Source: Nocardia sp. NBC_01327
Lineage (GTDB): Bacteria > Actinomycetota > Actinomycetes > Mycobacteriales > Mycobacteriaceae
Assembly (NCBI RefSeq): GCF_035958815.1
Contig: NZ_CP108383.1
Location: 7,006,001 to 7,070,000, forward strand
DNA length: 64,000 nt
Direction of reading: 5' to 3'
Made by a program: the position numbers and the translations under genes. Below, piece by piece: positions 41,677-50,197 of the stretch; position 1 is the first letter of the stretch, and each line of letters starts with the position of its first letter. Below the pieces are notes generated by a model, which saw only the letters and a program-made list of their open reading frames with translations, was not told the DNA's origin and searched no databases.

Positions 41677-42492
41677 TCAGTGCTCGTCGCGAGCCGCGAA
41701 AACCTCCCGGGCGGCGGTGACGGCATTGAGCGCGGCCGGAAATCCGCCGTAGCCCGCCATCTGGGTGATGACCTCCACGGCCTCCTCGCGGGTGCCGCCG
41801 ACATTCAGCAGCCCGTGCAGGTGCACCCGCAGCTGCGGAGCGGCATTGCCCATGACGGTGCAGGCCGCGACGGTCGCGAGTTCGCGGGTCTTCAGATCCA
41901 GCCCACGGCGCGAATAGACATCGGCGAAGGCGAATTCGACCAGGTAGCGGGCCAGGTCGGGGGCGATGTCCGACAGCGTTTCGAAGATGTGATCGGCGGC
42001 GTCGCCGTCGACCTCGGCGAGTTTCGCCAGTCCGCGCTCATAGCGCTGCCGCGTGGTCTCGTCGGGGCGAATCTCGCTGTCGCCCAGCGGACTTCCGGCC
42101 TCGGGGCGATCGGCGAAGGCAGCGCGGGCGACGGTCAGCCCGTTCAGCGTCGCCGGGAAGCCGGCGTACAGGCCGATATGAACGATGGTCTCCACCACCT
42201 CGGCCGGGGTGACGCCGACGGTGAGTGCGCCGTCGATGTGGAAGCGCAGCTGCGGGGCGGCCGTGCCCAGTGCGGTCAGGGCGGCGATATTGATGATCTG
42301 CCGCTGCGGCAGGGTCAGACCCGGGCGCGAGTAGATATCGCCGTAGCCGAATTCGACGACATAGCGGCCCAGATCGGGGGCGATATCGGCGAGGCTGTTC
42401 ACCACTGCCCGGCCGTTCGGGCCGCCGACCTGATCCAGCACCGCGAGGCCACGGTCGTAGCGGATGTCGGAGGTCTCGGGAGAGGCGTTCAT
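41677..42492 (-). CDS. Tandem carboxymuconolactone decarboxylase-like (AhpD-fold) protein
   Basis: A 271-residue protein of two CMD repeats: APDLGRYVVEFGYGDIYSRPGLTLPQRQIINIAALTALG...AAPQLRFHIDGAL, and APDLARYLVEFAFADVYSRRGLDLKTRELATVAACTVMG...APQLRVHLHGLL. The CxxC of AhpD peroxidases is absent, so it is more like the gamma-carboxymuconolactone decarboxylase branch. ATG 42492. A TetR operator sits 27 bp upstream. Confidence 0.88.
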   Translation of the reverse strand: MNASPETSDIRYDRGLAVLDQVGGPNGRAVVNSLADIAPDLGRYVVEFGYGDIYSRPGLTLPQRQIINIAALTALGTAAPQLRFHIDGALTVGVTPAEVVETIVHIGLYAGFPATLNGLTVARAAFADRPEAGSPLGDSEIRPDETTRQRYERGLAKLAEVDGDAADHIFETLSDIAPDLARYLVEFAFADVYSRRGLDLKTRELATVAACTVMGNAAPQLRVHLHGLLNVGGTREEAVEVITQMAGYGGFPAALNAVTAAREVFAARDEH

Positions 42493-42518
42493 GCGAGGCT
42501 TCTTTCAGGCGGCGGTGG

Positions 42519-42590
42519 CGAGACGGTCCGTCTCGTCTCAGTACGCTAGGCGGCCGCTACACCCCTGTCAAGACGAGACGTACCGTCTCG
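42519..42590. promoter_or_regulatory. Paired TetR operators between the CMD-like gene and its tetR
   Basis: CGAGACGGTCCGTCTCG (42519-42535) and CGAGACGTACCGTCTCG (42574-42590): same 7-bp arms (CGAGACG/CGTCTCG), 55 bp apart. The first is at the CMD-like promoter, the second just upstream of the tetR -10. Confidence 0.8.
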
Positions 42591-42598
42591 TTGTGCGC

Positions 42599-42604
42599 TA
42601 CGCT
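42599..42604 (+). promoter_or_regulatory. -10-like element of tetR at 42611
   Basis: TACGCT, 6 nt before GTG 42611, with an operator ending 9 bp upstream. Confidence 0.5.
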
Positions 42605-42610
42605 GGGCGC

Positions 42611-43189
42611 GTGACTCCACCGAATCCGGAACTCCGCAATCCGCGCTCACACCGGGCGATCCTGGATTCGACCTTCGAACTGGCCGTCAGCAAGGGCTAC
42701 GGCAAGCTCACCGTCGAGGCCATCGCCACTGCGGCCGGGGTGGGCAAGCAGACCATCTACCGGTGGTGGCCGTCCAAGGGCGCCATCGCGCTGGACGCGA
42801 TCAACGAGCGCATGGGCCACCTCACCGACTTCCCCGATACCGGGGATATCGAGGCGGATCTGCGCAGTCAGACCACCGCGCTGGCCGGACTGCTCAGCAG
42901 CGATATCGGCATCGTCTACCGCGGGGTCATCGCCGAGGCGCAGAGCGATCCGCACCTGGCGGCCAATGTGCGCGACGCGATCGTCGGGCCGCGGTCGAAG
43001 CTGTGCCGGGACCGGCTCGAAAGAGCCGTCACCGCAGGACAACTGCGCGGTGACATCCCCACGCGCGCCATGGTGCAGCTGCTGTACGGGCCGCTGTACT
43101 ACCGGTTCCTGCTCGGCACCGACGACGTCCAGGACGCACCGGAGCTGGTGGGCTACATCCTGGCCGGACTGCGGACGCACGACAGCTGA
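42611..43189 (+). CDS. TetR-family transcriptional regulator
   Basis: A 192-residue regulator. HTH: RAILDSTFELAVSKGYGKLTVEAIATAAGVGKQTIYRWWPSKGAIALDA. The ligand domain is of the TetR_C type (FPDTGDIEADLRSQTTALAGLLSS). GTG 42611 is fixed by the -10 spacing. The two flanking palindromes indicate repression of itself and of the divergent CMD-like gene; the inducer is unknown. Confidence 0.9.
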   Translation: MTPPNPELRNPRSHRAILDSTFELAVSKGYGKLTVEAIATAAGVGKQTIYRWWPSKGAIALDAINERMGHLTDFPDTGDIEADLRSQTTALAGLLSSDIGIVYRGVIAEAQSDPHLAANVRDAIVGPRSKLCRDRLERAVTAGQLRGDIPTRAMVQLLYGPLYYRFLLGTDDVQDAPELVGYILAGLRTHDS

Positions 43190-43194
43190 GATGA

Positions 43195-43229
43195 CGAAGG
43201 GGCGAGGCCGCTGTGGCCCCGCCCCTTCG
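43195..43229. terminator. Bidirectional hairpin between tetR and ileS
   Basis: 15-bp arms 43195-43209 and 43215-43229 (CGAAGGGGCG core) with one mismatch and a GCTGT loop, between convergent genes. Confidence 0.75.
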
Positions 43230-43245
43230 CGTTCGGATCGGTCGG

Positions 43246-46200
43246 TCAGGCCTTGGTCACGGAAACCTTGACGCCGCCGACGATTTCGGCGGCGTCCGCG
43301 CCCGCATCCCCGAAAGTCAGGGTGGTGGCGAGGATTTCACCGGCGATCAGCTCGCGGTGGGTCTGCGCCCACTCCTGACGGTCGGCCGGAACGTCGAGGA
43401 CCACGGTGATGCGGTCGGAGACATCCAGGCCATTGGACTTGCGGGTCTCCTGCAGATCGCGGATGAGGTCGCGGGCCCAGCCCTCGGCCTCCAGCTCCTC
43501 GGTGACCACCGAATTGAGCACCACCAGACCGGCATTGCCGGGCAGGGCGGCGGTGGATTCGGGTTCGGCGGCGACCAGGCGCTGGGTGTACTCCTCCGGC
43601 AGCAGCGTGATGCCGGCGGCGGTGACGGTGCCGTCGGCGGCCTCGCTCCACTCCCCCGCCTTGACCGCCTTGATGACCGCCTGCACCTGCTTGCCGATGC
43701 GCGGACCGGCGGCACGGGCGTTCACCACGAGTTCGAAGCGGCCGTGCGCGGCCACATCGGTGGTGAGGTCGACCTTCTTGACGTTCACCTCATCGGCGAT
43801 CAGCTCGGCGAAGGGGCGCAGGCGTTCGGCGTCCTCGGCGGCGACCGTCAGCTCCGAAAGCGGCAGGCGCACACGCAGATTCTGCGCCTTGCGCTGGCCG
43901 AGCACCGTCGAGCAGACCGTACGCACCTCGTCCATGGCCGAGACCAGCTCGGGATCGGCGGGCAGATCGCTCGCACTCGGCCAATCGGTCAGGTGCACCG
44001 AACGCTCACCGGTGAGGCCACGCCAGATGACCTCGGTGAGCAGCGGCAGCAGCGGAGCGGCCAGACGCGTGGCGACCTCCAGCACGGTGTGCAGGGTGTC
44101 GATGGCGTCGCGGTCCTCCTCCCAGAAGCGCGAACGCGACCGGCGCACATACCAATTCGTCAGCGCATCGGCGAAGGAGCGGAATTCCTCTGCCGCGGTC
44201 GAGATGTCGTAGACCTCGAACGCATCGGTCATGACATCGCGGGTGTGCGCCAGCTTGGCCAGGATGTAGCGATCGAGCACATTCGCCGAATCCGTGCGCC
44301 ACACACCGGGAGTCGAGGCGTACAGCTGCAGGAAGGTCCACGCGTTCCACAGCGGCCGCAGCGCATGGCTGACACCCTCGCGGATACCCCGCTCGGTGAC
44401 GATGAGATTGCCGCCGCGCAGGATCGGCGAGGCCATCAGGAACCAGCGCATGGCATCGGCGCCGTCGCGGTCGAAGACCTCGTTGACGTCCGGATAGTTG
44501 CCCTTGGACTTGGACATCTTCAGGCCGTCGTCGCCGAGCACGATGCCGTGCGCCACTACCGATTTGACCGCCGGGCGATCGAAGAGCGCGGTCGAGAGCA
44601 CGTGCAGGTTGTAGAACCAGCCCTTGGTCTGACCGTTGTACTCGACGACGAAATCGCCGGGGCTGTGCGCGGCTGCCGCGGCGGTGCCCTCGAACCACTC
44701 CTTGTTCTCGAACGGGTAGTGCACCTGCGCGTACGGCATGGAACCGGATTCGAACCAGCAGTCGAGCACCTCGGGCACCCGCCGCATCATCGACTTCCCG
44801 GTCGGGTCATCGGGATTCGGGCGGACCAGCTCATCGATGTTCGGCCGGTGCAGATCGGCCGGGCGCGCACCGAAGTCGCGCTCGAGCGCATCCAGCGAAC
44901 CGTACACATCGACGCGCGGGTACTCCGGATCGTCCGACATCCACACCGGGATCGGCGCGCCCCAGTAGCGATTACGGCTGATGTTCCAGTCGCGCGCGTT
45001 CTCCAGCCACTTGCCGAACTGGCCGTCGCGCAGGTGCTCGGGAGTCCAGCTGATCTCCTTGTTGAGCTCGAGCATGCGGTCGCGGAACTTGGTGACCGCC
45101 ACGAACCAGGACGGCACCGCCATATAGATCAGCGGCTGACCGGAGCGCCAGCTGTGCGGGTAGGAGTGCTCGATGGTCTCGTGCCGCAACAGCTTTCCGG
45201 CGGCCTTGAGGTCCTTGATGATGACCGGGTTGGCGTCGAAGACCATGAGGCCCTGGTACGGCGGCACCATGGAGGTGAACTTGCCGCCCGCATCGAGGGG
45301 CTGCACGATCTGGATGCCGTTGGCGGTGGCGACATCCATATCCTCCTCACCGAAGGCCGGCGCGAGATGCACGATGCCGGTGCCGGAGTCGGTGGTGACG
45401 TAGTCGGCATTGAGCACGCGGTGCGCGTTCGGATGACCGGCGAAGAAGTCGAACGGCGGGTGGTAGTGCAGATCCGCCAGCGCCGCGCCGGAGTGCTCGG
45501 ACAGCACCTCGGGCTCCTCGCCGAATTCGCGGGTGTAGTGCGAGACCCGTTCGGCGGCAAGCAGGTACCGCTTCCCGTCCTGCGCGCGCAGGTGCACGTA
45601 GGTGACGTCCGGATGCACGGCGATGGCGAGGTTGGACGGCAGCGTCCACGGCGTGGTGGTCCAGATCAGCGCGTTCGCGCCGTCCAGCACGTGCAGCGGG
45701 TGCTCCGCGGGCACCGACAGCAGCATGTCGACGGTGACCGCCGGGTCCTGGCGCATGCGATACGAATCATCGAGGCGCGCCTCCTGATTCGACAGCGGCG
45801 TCTGCTCGTACCAGCTGTAGGGCAGCACCCGGAAGCCCTGATAGATCAAACCCTTGTCGTGCAAGGACTTGAACGCCCACATGACCGATTCCATGAAGTC
45901 GAGGTCGAGGGTTTTGTAGTCGTTGTCGAAGTCGACCCAACGTGCCTGACGCGTCACATAGGAGCGCCACTCGTTCGTGTAGCGAAGAACCGAAGTTTTG
46001 CACGCGGCATTGAATTCCGCGAGACCCATGGCATCGATCTGTGATTTGTCCGTGATACCGAGCTGCTTCTCCGCTTCGATTTCCGCGGGCAAACCATGAG
46101 TGTCCCAGCCGAAACGCCGTTCGACCTTCTTCCCGCGCATGGTCTGAAAGCGCGGGATCAAATCCTTGACATATCCGGTCAGCAGATGACCGTAATGCGG

Positions 46201-46401
46201 CAACCCATTGGCGAAGGGCGGACCGTCGTAGAAGACGAATTCCTCTGCATCGGAACGATTCTCGATGCTGGCCCGGAAGGTGTCATCGGCGGCCCAGTAG
46301 TCCAGCACGCGCTGCTCGAGCTCGGGGAAGGACACCTGACCCGAGGAAGCGCCCAGGTCGGCGCGGGGGTAGGCGTTGGGTGTGGGATTCTCGCCGGACA
46401 T
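43246..46401 (-). CDS. ileS: Isoleucyl-tRNA synthetase (IleRS2 type)
   Basis: A 1051-residue class I synthetase. The HIGH-like motif lies in YDGPPFANGLPHYGHLL and the KMSKS loop is LKMSKSKGNYP. The editing domain and a long C-terminal extension of the eukaryote-like IleRS2 branch are present; this branch is associated with natural mupirocin tolerance (family knowledge). ATG 46401 (MSGENPTPNAYPRAD) has GGAGGAG 11-17 bases upstream within the T-box sequestration region. Confidence 0.97.
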   Translation of the reverse strand: MSGENPTPNAYPRADLGASSGQVSFPELEQRVLDYWAADDTFRASIENRSDAEEFVFYDGPPFANGLPHYGHLLTGYVKDLIPRFQTMRGKKVERRFGWDTHGLPAEIEAEKQLGITDKSQIDAMGLAEFNAACKTSVLRYTNEWRSYVTRQARWVDFDNDYKTLDLDFMESVMWAFKSLHDKGLIYQGFRVLPYSWYEQTPLSNQEARLDDSYRMRQDPAVTVDMLLSVPAEHPLHVLDGANALIWTTTPWTLPSNLAIAVHPDVTYVHLRAQDGKRYLLAAERVSHYTREFGEEPEVLSEHSGAALADLHYHPPFDFFAGHPNAHRVLNADYVTTDSGTGIVHLAPAFGEEDMDVATANGIQIVQPLDAGGKFTSMVPPYQGLMVFDANPVIIKDLKAAGKLLRHETIEHSYPHSWRSGQPLIYMAVPSWFVAVTKFRDRMLELNKEISWTPEHLRDGQFGKWLENARDWNISRNRYWGAPIPVWMSDDPEYPRVDVYGSLDALERDFGARPADLHRPNIDELVRPNPDDPTGKSMMRRVPEVLDCWFESGSMPYAQVHYPFENKEWFEGTAAAAAHSPGDFVVEYNGQTKGWFYNLHVLSTALFDRPAVKSVVAHGIVLGDDGLKMSKSKGNYPDVNEVFDRDGADAMRWFLMASPILRGGNLIVTERGIREGVSHALRPLWNAWTFLQLYASTPGVWRTDSANVLDRYILAKLAHTRDVMTDAFEVYDISTAAEEFRSFADALTNWYVRRSRSRFWEEDRDAIDTLHTVLEVATRLAAPLLPLLTEVIWRGLTGERSVHLTDWPSASDLPADPELVSAMDEVRTVCSTVLGQRKAQNLRVRLPLSELTVAAEDAERLRPFAELIADEVNVKKVDLTTDVAAHGRFELVVNARAAGPRIGKQVQAVIKAVKAGEWSEAADGTVTAAGITLLPEEYTQRLVAAEPESTAALPGNAGLVVLNSVVTEELEAEGWARDLIRDLQETRKSNGLDVSDRITVVLDVPADRQEWAQTHRELIAGEILATTLTFGDAGADAAEIVGGVKVSVTKA

Positions 46402-46640
46402 CTCGGCGTCAGCTCCTCCGTGCCAGTGGGCCTGCGTGCAGACCCCGGTGGGCACGGGGGCGACGCCGGCGCTGGTGCGCCGATACCGCGGTACCACCCC
46501 GCTTGCCCGGCTGCTGCCCGATATCGCGGCAGGGCCGAACCACTCATTGCGAGCTGTGACGGGCTCACCCGTTCGGTTCTACTGAGCGCGAACGCCGTTC
46601 TTCCGAAGACTCCCCGGTGATGGCCGGATCGACGCCGTGA
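46402..46640 (-). promoter_or_regulatory. Translational T-box riboswitch of ileS
   Basis: On the minus strand the leader contains the universal T-box bulge motif GGGGTGGTACCGCGG (within 46486-46502). The 5' stem I region at about 46600-46636 carries an ATC isoleucine specifier (46619-46621) within CCATCACCGG. Downstream, CGGCGTC (46462-46468) can pair with GACGCCG (46404-46410), enclosing the GGAGGAG Shine-Dalgarno, as expected for the actinobacterial translational class in which uncharged tRNA-Ile frees the ribosome site. Confidence 0.85.
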
Positions 46641-46706
46641 AACTACTTCGAGTCTAACCGGGTCGGTCCAGCGGATATTTCTGGGCTCGACCACCGGCTC
46701 TGCCCG

Positions 46707-46910
46707 TCAATGCCGGGCGTGGCGCCCACCGGGCCGCGATTGCGCGTCGTCGGGATCCTCACGGAAGGAAAGCGCGCTGACCAGCAGCAGCACCGCACCG
46801 AGCACGCACACGATAATGCAGGCCCACGCCCAGACCACCGAACCGGTGGTCAGTGCGGTCACCAGCAGGCCGAAACCGACGGCTGCCAGGGCCAATGTCA
46901 TCACGAGCAT
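46707..46910 (-). CDS. Small two-helix membrane protein
   Basis: A 67-residue protein: MLVMTLALAAVGFGLLVTALTTG, then VVWAWACIIVCVLGAVLLLVSALS, then a polar tail FREDPDDAQSRPGGRHARH. ATG 46910 is chosen because GAGGGG lies nine bases upstream; GTG codons at 46919 and 46916 abut that site. It lies between wag31 and ileS and is a familiar position for an uncharacterised small actinobacterial membrane protein. Confidence 0.7.
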   Translation of the reverse strand: MLVMTLALAAVGFGLLVTALTTGSVVWAWACIIVCVLGAVLLLVSALSFREDPDDAQSRPGGRHARH

Positions 46911-46997
46911 GGTCACCACCCCCTCGTATGGAAACGGTGGCGGCGCCGCACAACCCGATCGACGGGTAGCGCAGCACCAGTGGCCGTGCCGACGACT

Positions 46998-47816
46998 CTA
47001 CTTGCCGCCCTTGAGGAGTGCTCCGTTGCCGGAGGCGTTGTCGCTGAACTCGCCACCATCGACCGGGACCGCGGAACCACGGTTCTCGAGCTCCTCCAGC
47101 TGCGATTCCAGGTAGGACTTCAGGCGCACACGGTATTCGCGCTCGAAGGTCTTGAGCTGCTCGATCCGGCTCTCCAGCACGCTGCGCTGCTGCGTGATGG
47201 TGGCCATGATCTCGGTGTGCTTGCGCTCGGCATCGGCCTGCAGGGCGTCGGCCTTCTCCTTGGCCTGGCGCAGCTGGCTGTCCGAACGGGTCTGCGCGTC
47301 CGAGAGCATGGCTTCAGCCTTCTGACGGGCGTCGGCGACCATGGCCTCGGAACGGGTGCGGGCATCGCCGACCAGTCGCTCCGAATTCGCTCTGGCATTG
47401 GCGAGCAGCTGCTCTGCCTCGGTCTTCGCGTCCGAGGTGAGGCGATCGGCCATCTCCTGTGCGAGCGAGAGCACCTTGGCTGCCTGCAGATTCGCGTCCG
47501 CACTGGGCGCGACCGGCGGGGCTACCGGCGCGGCGACCGGCATGGGGGCGGGCGGCGGCGGAGCGGCCTTGACCGGCTCGGGCACGACCGGCGCCTTCAC
47601 GGCATTGACCGGACCGCGATTCTTCTTGGCGTCAGCCAATTCCGCGTCCAACTCAGCAACACGCTGGCGAAGGTCCGCGTTCTCCTCGATGAGGCGTGAG
47701 AGCTCCTGCTCGATCAGGTCGAGGAAGGCATCAACTTCATCCTCGTTGTAGCCGCGCTTCCCGATCGGTGGTTTGCTGAACGCGACGTTGTGCACATCGG
47801 CAGGGGTCAGCGGCAT
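46998..47816 (-). CDS. wag31: Wag31/DivIVA polar growth scaffold
   Basis: A 272-residue coiled-coil protein that marks poles and organises apical wall synthesis. The membrane-binding N-terminus is MPLTPADVHNVAFSKPPIGKRGYNEDEVDAFLDLIEQEL. A Pro/Ala-rich linker of about 45 residues (KAPVVPEPVKAAPPPPAPMPVAAP) separates the first coil from the long second coil at 105-250. ATG 47816 has AAGGGA upstream. Slightly longer than the mycobacterial protein, mainly in the linker. Confidence 0.96.
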   Translation of the reverse strand: MPLTPADVHNVAFSKPPIGKRGYNEDEVDAFLDLIEQELSRLIEENADLRQRVAELDAELADAKKNRGPVNAVKAPVVPEPVKAAPPPPAPMPVAAPVAPPVAPSADANLQAAKVLSLAQEMADRLTSDAKTEAEQLLANARANSERLVGDARTRSEAMVADARQKAEAMLSDAQTRSDSQLRQAKEKADALQADAERKHTEIMATITQQRSVLESRIEQLKTFEREYRVRLKSYLESQLEELENRGSAVPVDGGEFSDNASGNGALLKGGK

Positions 47817-47889
47817 GGAACGATCCCTTCACGCTTCGTTGGAGATCTAGCGGTAGATCTGGCAAGCATTACTTCTTCCGGCCATTCTG

Positions 47890-48201
47890 TCACACCTGAG
47901 CTAACGACTGCCCCTGCTGGCCCGTGATCGTCATCAAGATGAAGACGATGAAAAGCAGGACCATTATCGACAGATCGAGCCTAATTCCCCCAAGATTCAC
48001 TGGGGGTATCAAACGCCTCAGGAGTTTCACCGGAGGGTCTGTGATCGTGAAGATCGCCTCGAGGACGATCACGACGAACCCGGTGGGCCGCCAGTCCCGC
48101 GCGAAACTGCGAATGAACTCGACGATGACTCGGCTGATCAGCAGGAGCCAGAAGAGGAACAGCAGGAGGTTCAACACCTGGAACAGGGCCACGACGTTCA
48201 C
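47890..48201 (-). CDS. yggT: YggT-family membrane protein
   Basis: A 103-residue protein with two hydrophobic regions: VLNLLLFLFWLLLISRVIVEFIRSF, then ITDPPVKLLRRLIPPVNLGGIRLDLSIMVLLFIVFILM. The ITDPxxxxxRRxIPP loop is the YggT hallmark. Always near sepF and divIVA; proposed role in division or osmotic response. GTG 48201 with GAGG upstream. Confidence 0.92.
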   Translation of the reverse strand: MNVVALFQVLNLLLFLFWLLLISRVIVEFIRSFARDWRPTGFVVIVLEAIFTITDPPVKLLRRLIPPVNLGGIRLDLSIMVLLFIVFILMTITGQQGQSLAQV

Positions 48202-48488
48202 TCTGCCTCAGAAACGGTGACGCGCAAAATAGGAACACCGGTCGGACCGGTCACAGTGTGGTTGTGGCGCAAGTGCGGCGAGCACCCTGATTCCGGTCGC
48301 GCCACCCGGCCCCCGAGAGTCAAGCCCCGTGAATATCAGGGCGACACAGCTCAACTCACATGTACGCGGGCCGCCCGGAGTGGGACCGGGTGGAGCAGCA
48401 GAGCGACGCGGAGGAGCAAGCGGTAGGACCGGGTCATCAAGGCCGCGAACCGCCACGAGGGGGCGGAGGCGGGTCGAACAGGAGCTAC
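48202..48488. other. Intergenic region between sepF and yggT
   Basis: 287 bp with no credible gene on either strand. Presumably contains a promoter for yggT-wag31; no clear terminator seen. Confidence 0.4.
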
Positions 48489-49298
48489 TTACTTCTGGTT
48501 GTAGTAGCCGTTTTCGGCCAGCTTGCGGCGCTCCTCGGCGGAAACATCCACGTCGGCGGGGGAAAGCAGGAAGACCTTGGTGGCGACCTTGTCGAAGGAG
48601 CCACGCAGCGCGAAGGCCAGACCGGCCGCGAAATCCACCAGGCGGCGGGCATCGCTGTTGCTCATCTCCACCAGATCCATGATCACCGGGGTCCCGTCGC
48701 GGAAACGCTCGCCGATGATGGCGGCTTCGGCGTAGGTGCGCGGGCGCAATGTGGTGATCTTGGACAAGGGGCCTCCGTCATTGAAGATCGCGGACGGACG
48801 CGGCGGCTGCTGTTCCAGCCGGCGCTCTTCCATTCGCAGCTCTTCCATGCGCCGCTCGGCCTCCGGGTCCACGGCGAGGGCGCCGCGGGTGGTGCCGCGC
48901 ACCATGGACGCACCGCCGCCGCCACCCATGGATCCGCCCATGGACCGGGTGCGGCTGGACGGGGCGGTGTCGATGCGGGTGGGGCGGCGCGGCGCCTCGT
49001 AGCGGTCGCGGTCGCGGTCGTCCGCGTATTCGTCGGAGTACTCGTCACGGCGCGAGGTGGCGCTGTAGGCGGGCTTGTACGGCGCCTTGTAGGGCGGCGG
49101 CTCCGAGGCGTACCCGGGCTCGTCGTCGTAGCGCTCGTGCTCGTACCGGTCGTAATCGCGCTCGGTGTAAGGCCGGGGCCGGCGCGGGGCACGTTCGTCG
49201 GTGGCGCCGCGGGGACCGCGGTCCTCGACGTAGTCGTCTTCGTAGTCCTCGAGCGGAACCATGCCGAAGTACGCCTTGAACTTGTGCAGCGTGCTCAT
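48489..49298 (-). CDS. sepF: SepF cell division protein
   Basis: A 269-residue FtsZ-membrane anchor that stands in for FtsA in actinobacteria. The amphipathic N-terminal helix is STLHKFKAYFGMVP. A long charged Tyr/Asp/Arg-rich linker (about 15-165) follows. The core SepF domain is ITTLRPRTYAEAAIIGERFRDGTPVIMDLVEMSNSDARRLVDFAAGLAFALRGSFDKVATKVFLLSP. ATG 49298 with AAGGAAGG upstream. Confidence 0.95.
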   Translation of the reverse strand: MSTLHKFKAYFGMVPLEDYEDDYVEDRGPRGATDERAPRRPRPYTERDYDRYEHERYDDEPGYASEPPPYKAPYKPAYSATSRRDEYSDEYADDRDRDRYEAPRRPTRIDTAPSSRTRSMGGSMGGGGGASMVRGTTRGALAVDPEAERRMEELRMEERRLEQQPPRPSAIFNDGGPLSKITTLRPRTYAEAAIIGERFRDGTPVIMDLVEMSNSDARRLVDFAAGLAFALRGSFDKVATKVFLLSPADVDVSAEERRKLAENGYYNQK

Positions 49299-49402
49299 CT
49301 GGTCGACCTTCCTTCGGCCCCGGTTGGCCTGGGGTGTTGTCCTGCTCAGTCCTCGTCCGACACCAAGCATATGTTTCATATGTGACTGATGAGGTTTCTT
49401 TG

Positions 49403-50197
49403 CTACGCCGAGGTTATCGGTCGAGCGCCCATCAAAGCGGTACCGACACGCACGCAGGTGGATCCGTGGCGGATTGCAGCCTCCAAATCACTTGACATGC
49501 CCGCCGACAGCTCGCTGGCCTGGGGATGTGCCGACAAAAGTGAAGCGTGCATACGGGCGAGTCGCTCGAACGCGTCGTCCGGATCGGCGTCCAGCGGCGG
49601 GATCGCCATCAGGCCTGCCAGCTGCAGTGATGCCGATTTTTCGAGCTGATCGGCGAGGTCGAGCATGGCAGTGTCCGAGACACCTCCGCGGGTGGGGTCG
49701 GCATCCAGGCTGACCTGAATCAGCACGCGCAGCGGGGCACTGCGCTCCCCCGTTTCCAGGGCCGCGCGGACCCCGGCGTCAAGGGTGGTGACCAAGCGGT
49801 CGCTATCGACCGAATAGACCGTATTTGCCCAGGTGGCAACGGATTTCGCCTTGTTCCGCTGCAGTCTGCCGATGAATTCCCAGCGCACTTGCGACAGATG
49901 GCGCAGTTGCGCCACCTTGTCCGAAGCCTCTTGTTCGCGCGATTCACCGAACTCGCGCAGTCCCAGACCATAGAGGATCTCGATATCCGAGGCCGGGTGA
50001 AACTTGGTGACCGGGAGCAGCCGCACGGTGTCGCGGGCACGTCCGCAGGCCTCGCACGCTGCATCGATGCGTGTATTCAGCGCGGCGAGCGCCGCCGACA
50101 ATTGCGCGACCCGATCAGGTGCGGATGTGAGTCCGGCCGCACCCGCGGCGACGGCGGACCCCGCAGAATTGCTTGCCGCGCCCAGGTTTTCGGTCAT
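49403..50197 (-). CDS. PLP-binding YggS/PLPBP-family protein
   Basis: A 264-residue pyridoxal-phosphate homeostasis protein with the alanine-racemase-like TIM barrel. The PLP lysine lies in LLPVTKFHPASDI; FGESREQEASDKV, WEFIGRLQRNKAKSV and LMAIPPLDADP match the family. ATG 50197 is in an ATGA overlap with pgeF. Conserved dcw neighbour. Confidence 0.93.
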   Translation of the reverse strand: MTENLGAASNSAGSAVAAGAAGLTSAPDRVAQLSAALAALNTRIDAACEACGRARDTVRLLPVTKFHPASDIEILYGLGLREFGESREQEASDKVAQLRHLSQVRWEFIGRLQRNKAKSVATWANTVYSVDSDRLVTTLDAGVRAALETGERSAPLRVLIQVSLDADPTRGGVSDTAMLDLADQLEKSASLQLAGLMAIPPLDADPDDAFERLARMHASLLSAHPQASELSAGMSSDLEAAIRHGSTCVRVGTALMGARPITSA

